Of a stretch of DNA of 64,000 nucleotides, positions 63,766 through 64,000 are shown piece by piece. The stretch covers positions 34,056,501 to 34,120,500 of the forward strand of contig CP136898.1 in the NCBI GenBank assembly GCA_034359265.1, given 5' to 3'. The position numbers and the translations under genes were made by a program. Source of the DNA: Canna indica (lineage: Eukaryota > Streptophyta > Magnoliopsida > Zingiberales > Cannaceae). Below the pieces are notes generated by a model. It worked only from the letters and a program-made list of their open reading frames with translations. It searched no databases and was not told where the DNA came from. Each line of letters opens with the position of its first letter. The stretch's first letter is position 1.

Positions 63766-64000
63766 GAGGACCACACACAGTGAAGATTGAGCTCGCTAGA
63801 AGCGCGCTTGGGGTCATGTTGCTCATTAATTTAGAGCGTGTCGGGCAAAGCCAGAGGCCACATATATTTAGGGCTGAGGACCATACTCGGTGAAAATAGA
63901 GCTCGCGAGAAGTGCGCTTGGGATTGTGTTGCTCATTTAGAGCGTGCTAGGCTGAGCCGGAGGCCACATTTAGGGATGAGGACCAGACTCGGTGAAAACC
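63766..64000. repeat. Tandem repeat of about 102-110 bp, runs off the window
   Basis: Units starting GAGGACCA(C/T/G)AC(A/T)C at 63766, 63876 and 63978 share GAGCTCGC(T/G)AGAAG(C/T)GCGCTTGG, TTGCTCATT and AGAGCGTG blocks. The last unit is cut by the window edge, so the array probably continues. Confidence 0.8.

Overview
This window is repeat-dense nuclear DNA from a flowering plant. The evidence is two three-exon type 2 plant metallothionein genes, plant CACTA (En/Spm), Ty1-copia, Ty3-gypsy-like and L1-type elements, and captured fragments of plant gene families (glutamate receptor-like, lectin receptor kinase, CYP78A P450, GH17 glucanase). The captured exons are very GC-rich in an AT-rich background, which leans towards a monocot; that is an inference and I cannot name the species.

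Only two host genes look intact: metallothioneins at 29941-30369 and 61442-61865, both on the minus strand. They are paralogues that keep the same intron positions and an almost identical TATA-box block. Nearly everything else is mobile DNA, much of it nested and datable by target-site duplications (TSDs) and by empty sites in sister copies.

Layout. 1-1678: 5' end of a minus-strand copia element (gag remnant, primer-binding site, LTR). 1786-12826: CACTA copy 1, with a decayed TNPD-type transposase, a TNPA-like gene, and LTRs at 2326-3994 and 8898-12008 (the latter holding a second LTR at 9242-10985). 12827-16586: gypsy-like LTR fragment, two tRNA relics, AT-rich DNA. 16587-28490: CACTA copy 3, holding CACTA copy 2 (17010-20722), a Pack-MULE (23349-24759) and a small CACTA carrying a glucanase fragment (26057-27579). 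28565-29553: another small CACTA. 29941-30369: metallothionein 1. 31391-36300: LINE and copia remnants. 36827-48823: copia pol and an LTR split by a long inverted-repeat element whose arms carry CYP78A fragments; that element is itself split by an 8.8-kb CACTA (38205-46961). 49090-51245: LINE and LTR pieces. 51725-55652: 5'-truncated L1-type LINE with a 15-bp TSD. 56546-59069: solo LTR with a perfect 5-bp TSD. 59075-61049: older LTR, a 140-bp CACTA MITE, and a possible Helitron end. 61442-61865: metallothionein 2. 62430-64000: CACTA and LTR debris ending in a tandem repeat.

The most notable theme is repeated capture of host gene fragments by three unrelated transposons. One of these places CYP78A pieces in opposite orientation in its two arms, a natural hairpin that could yield small RNAs. 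Other recurring structures are a conserved hairpin and a 26-bp repeat upstream of the CACTA transposase start, and clusters of a GGTCGACC palindrome just upstream of the TATA box in four copia LTRs.
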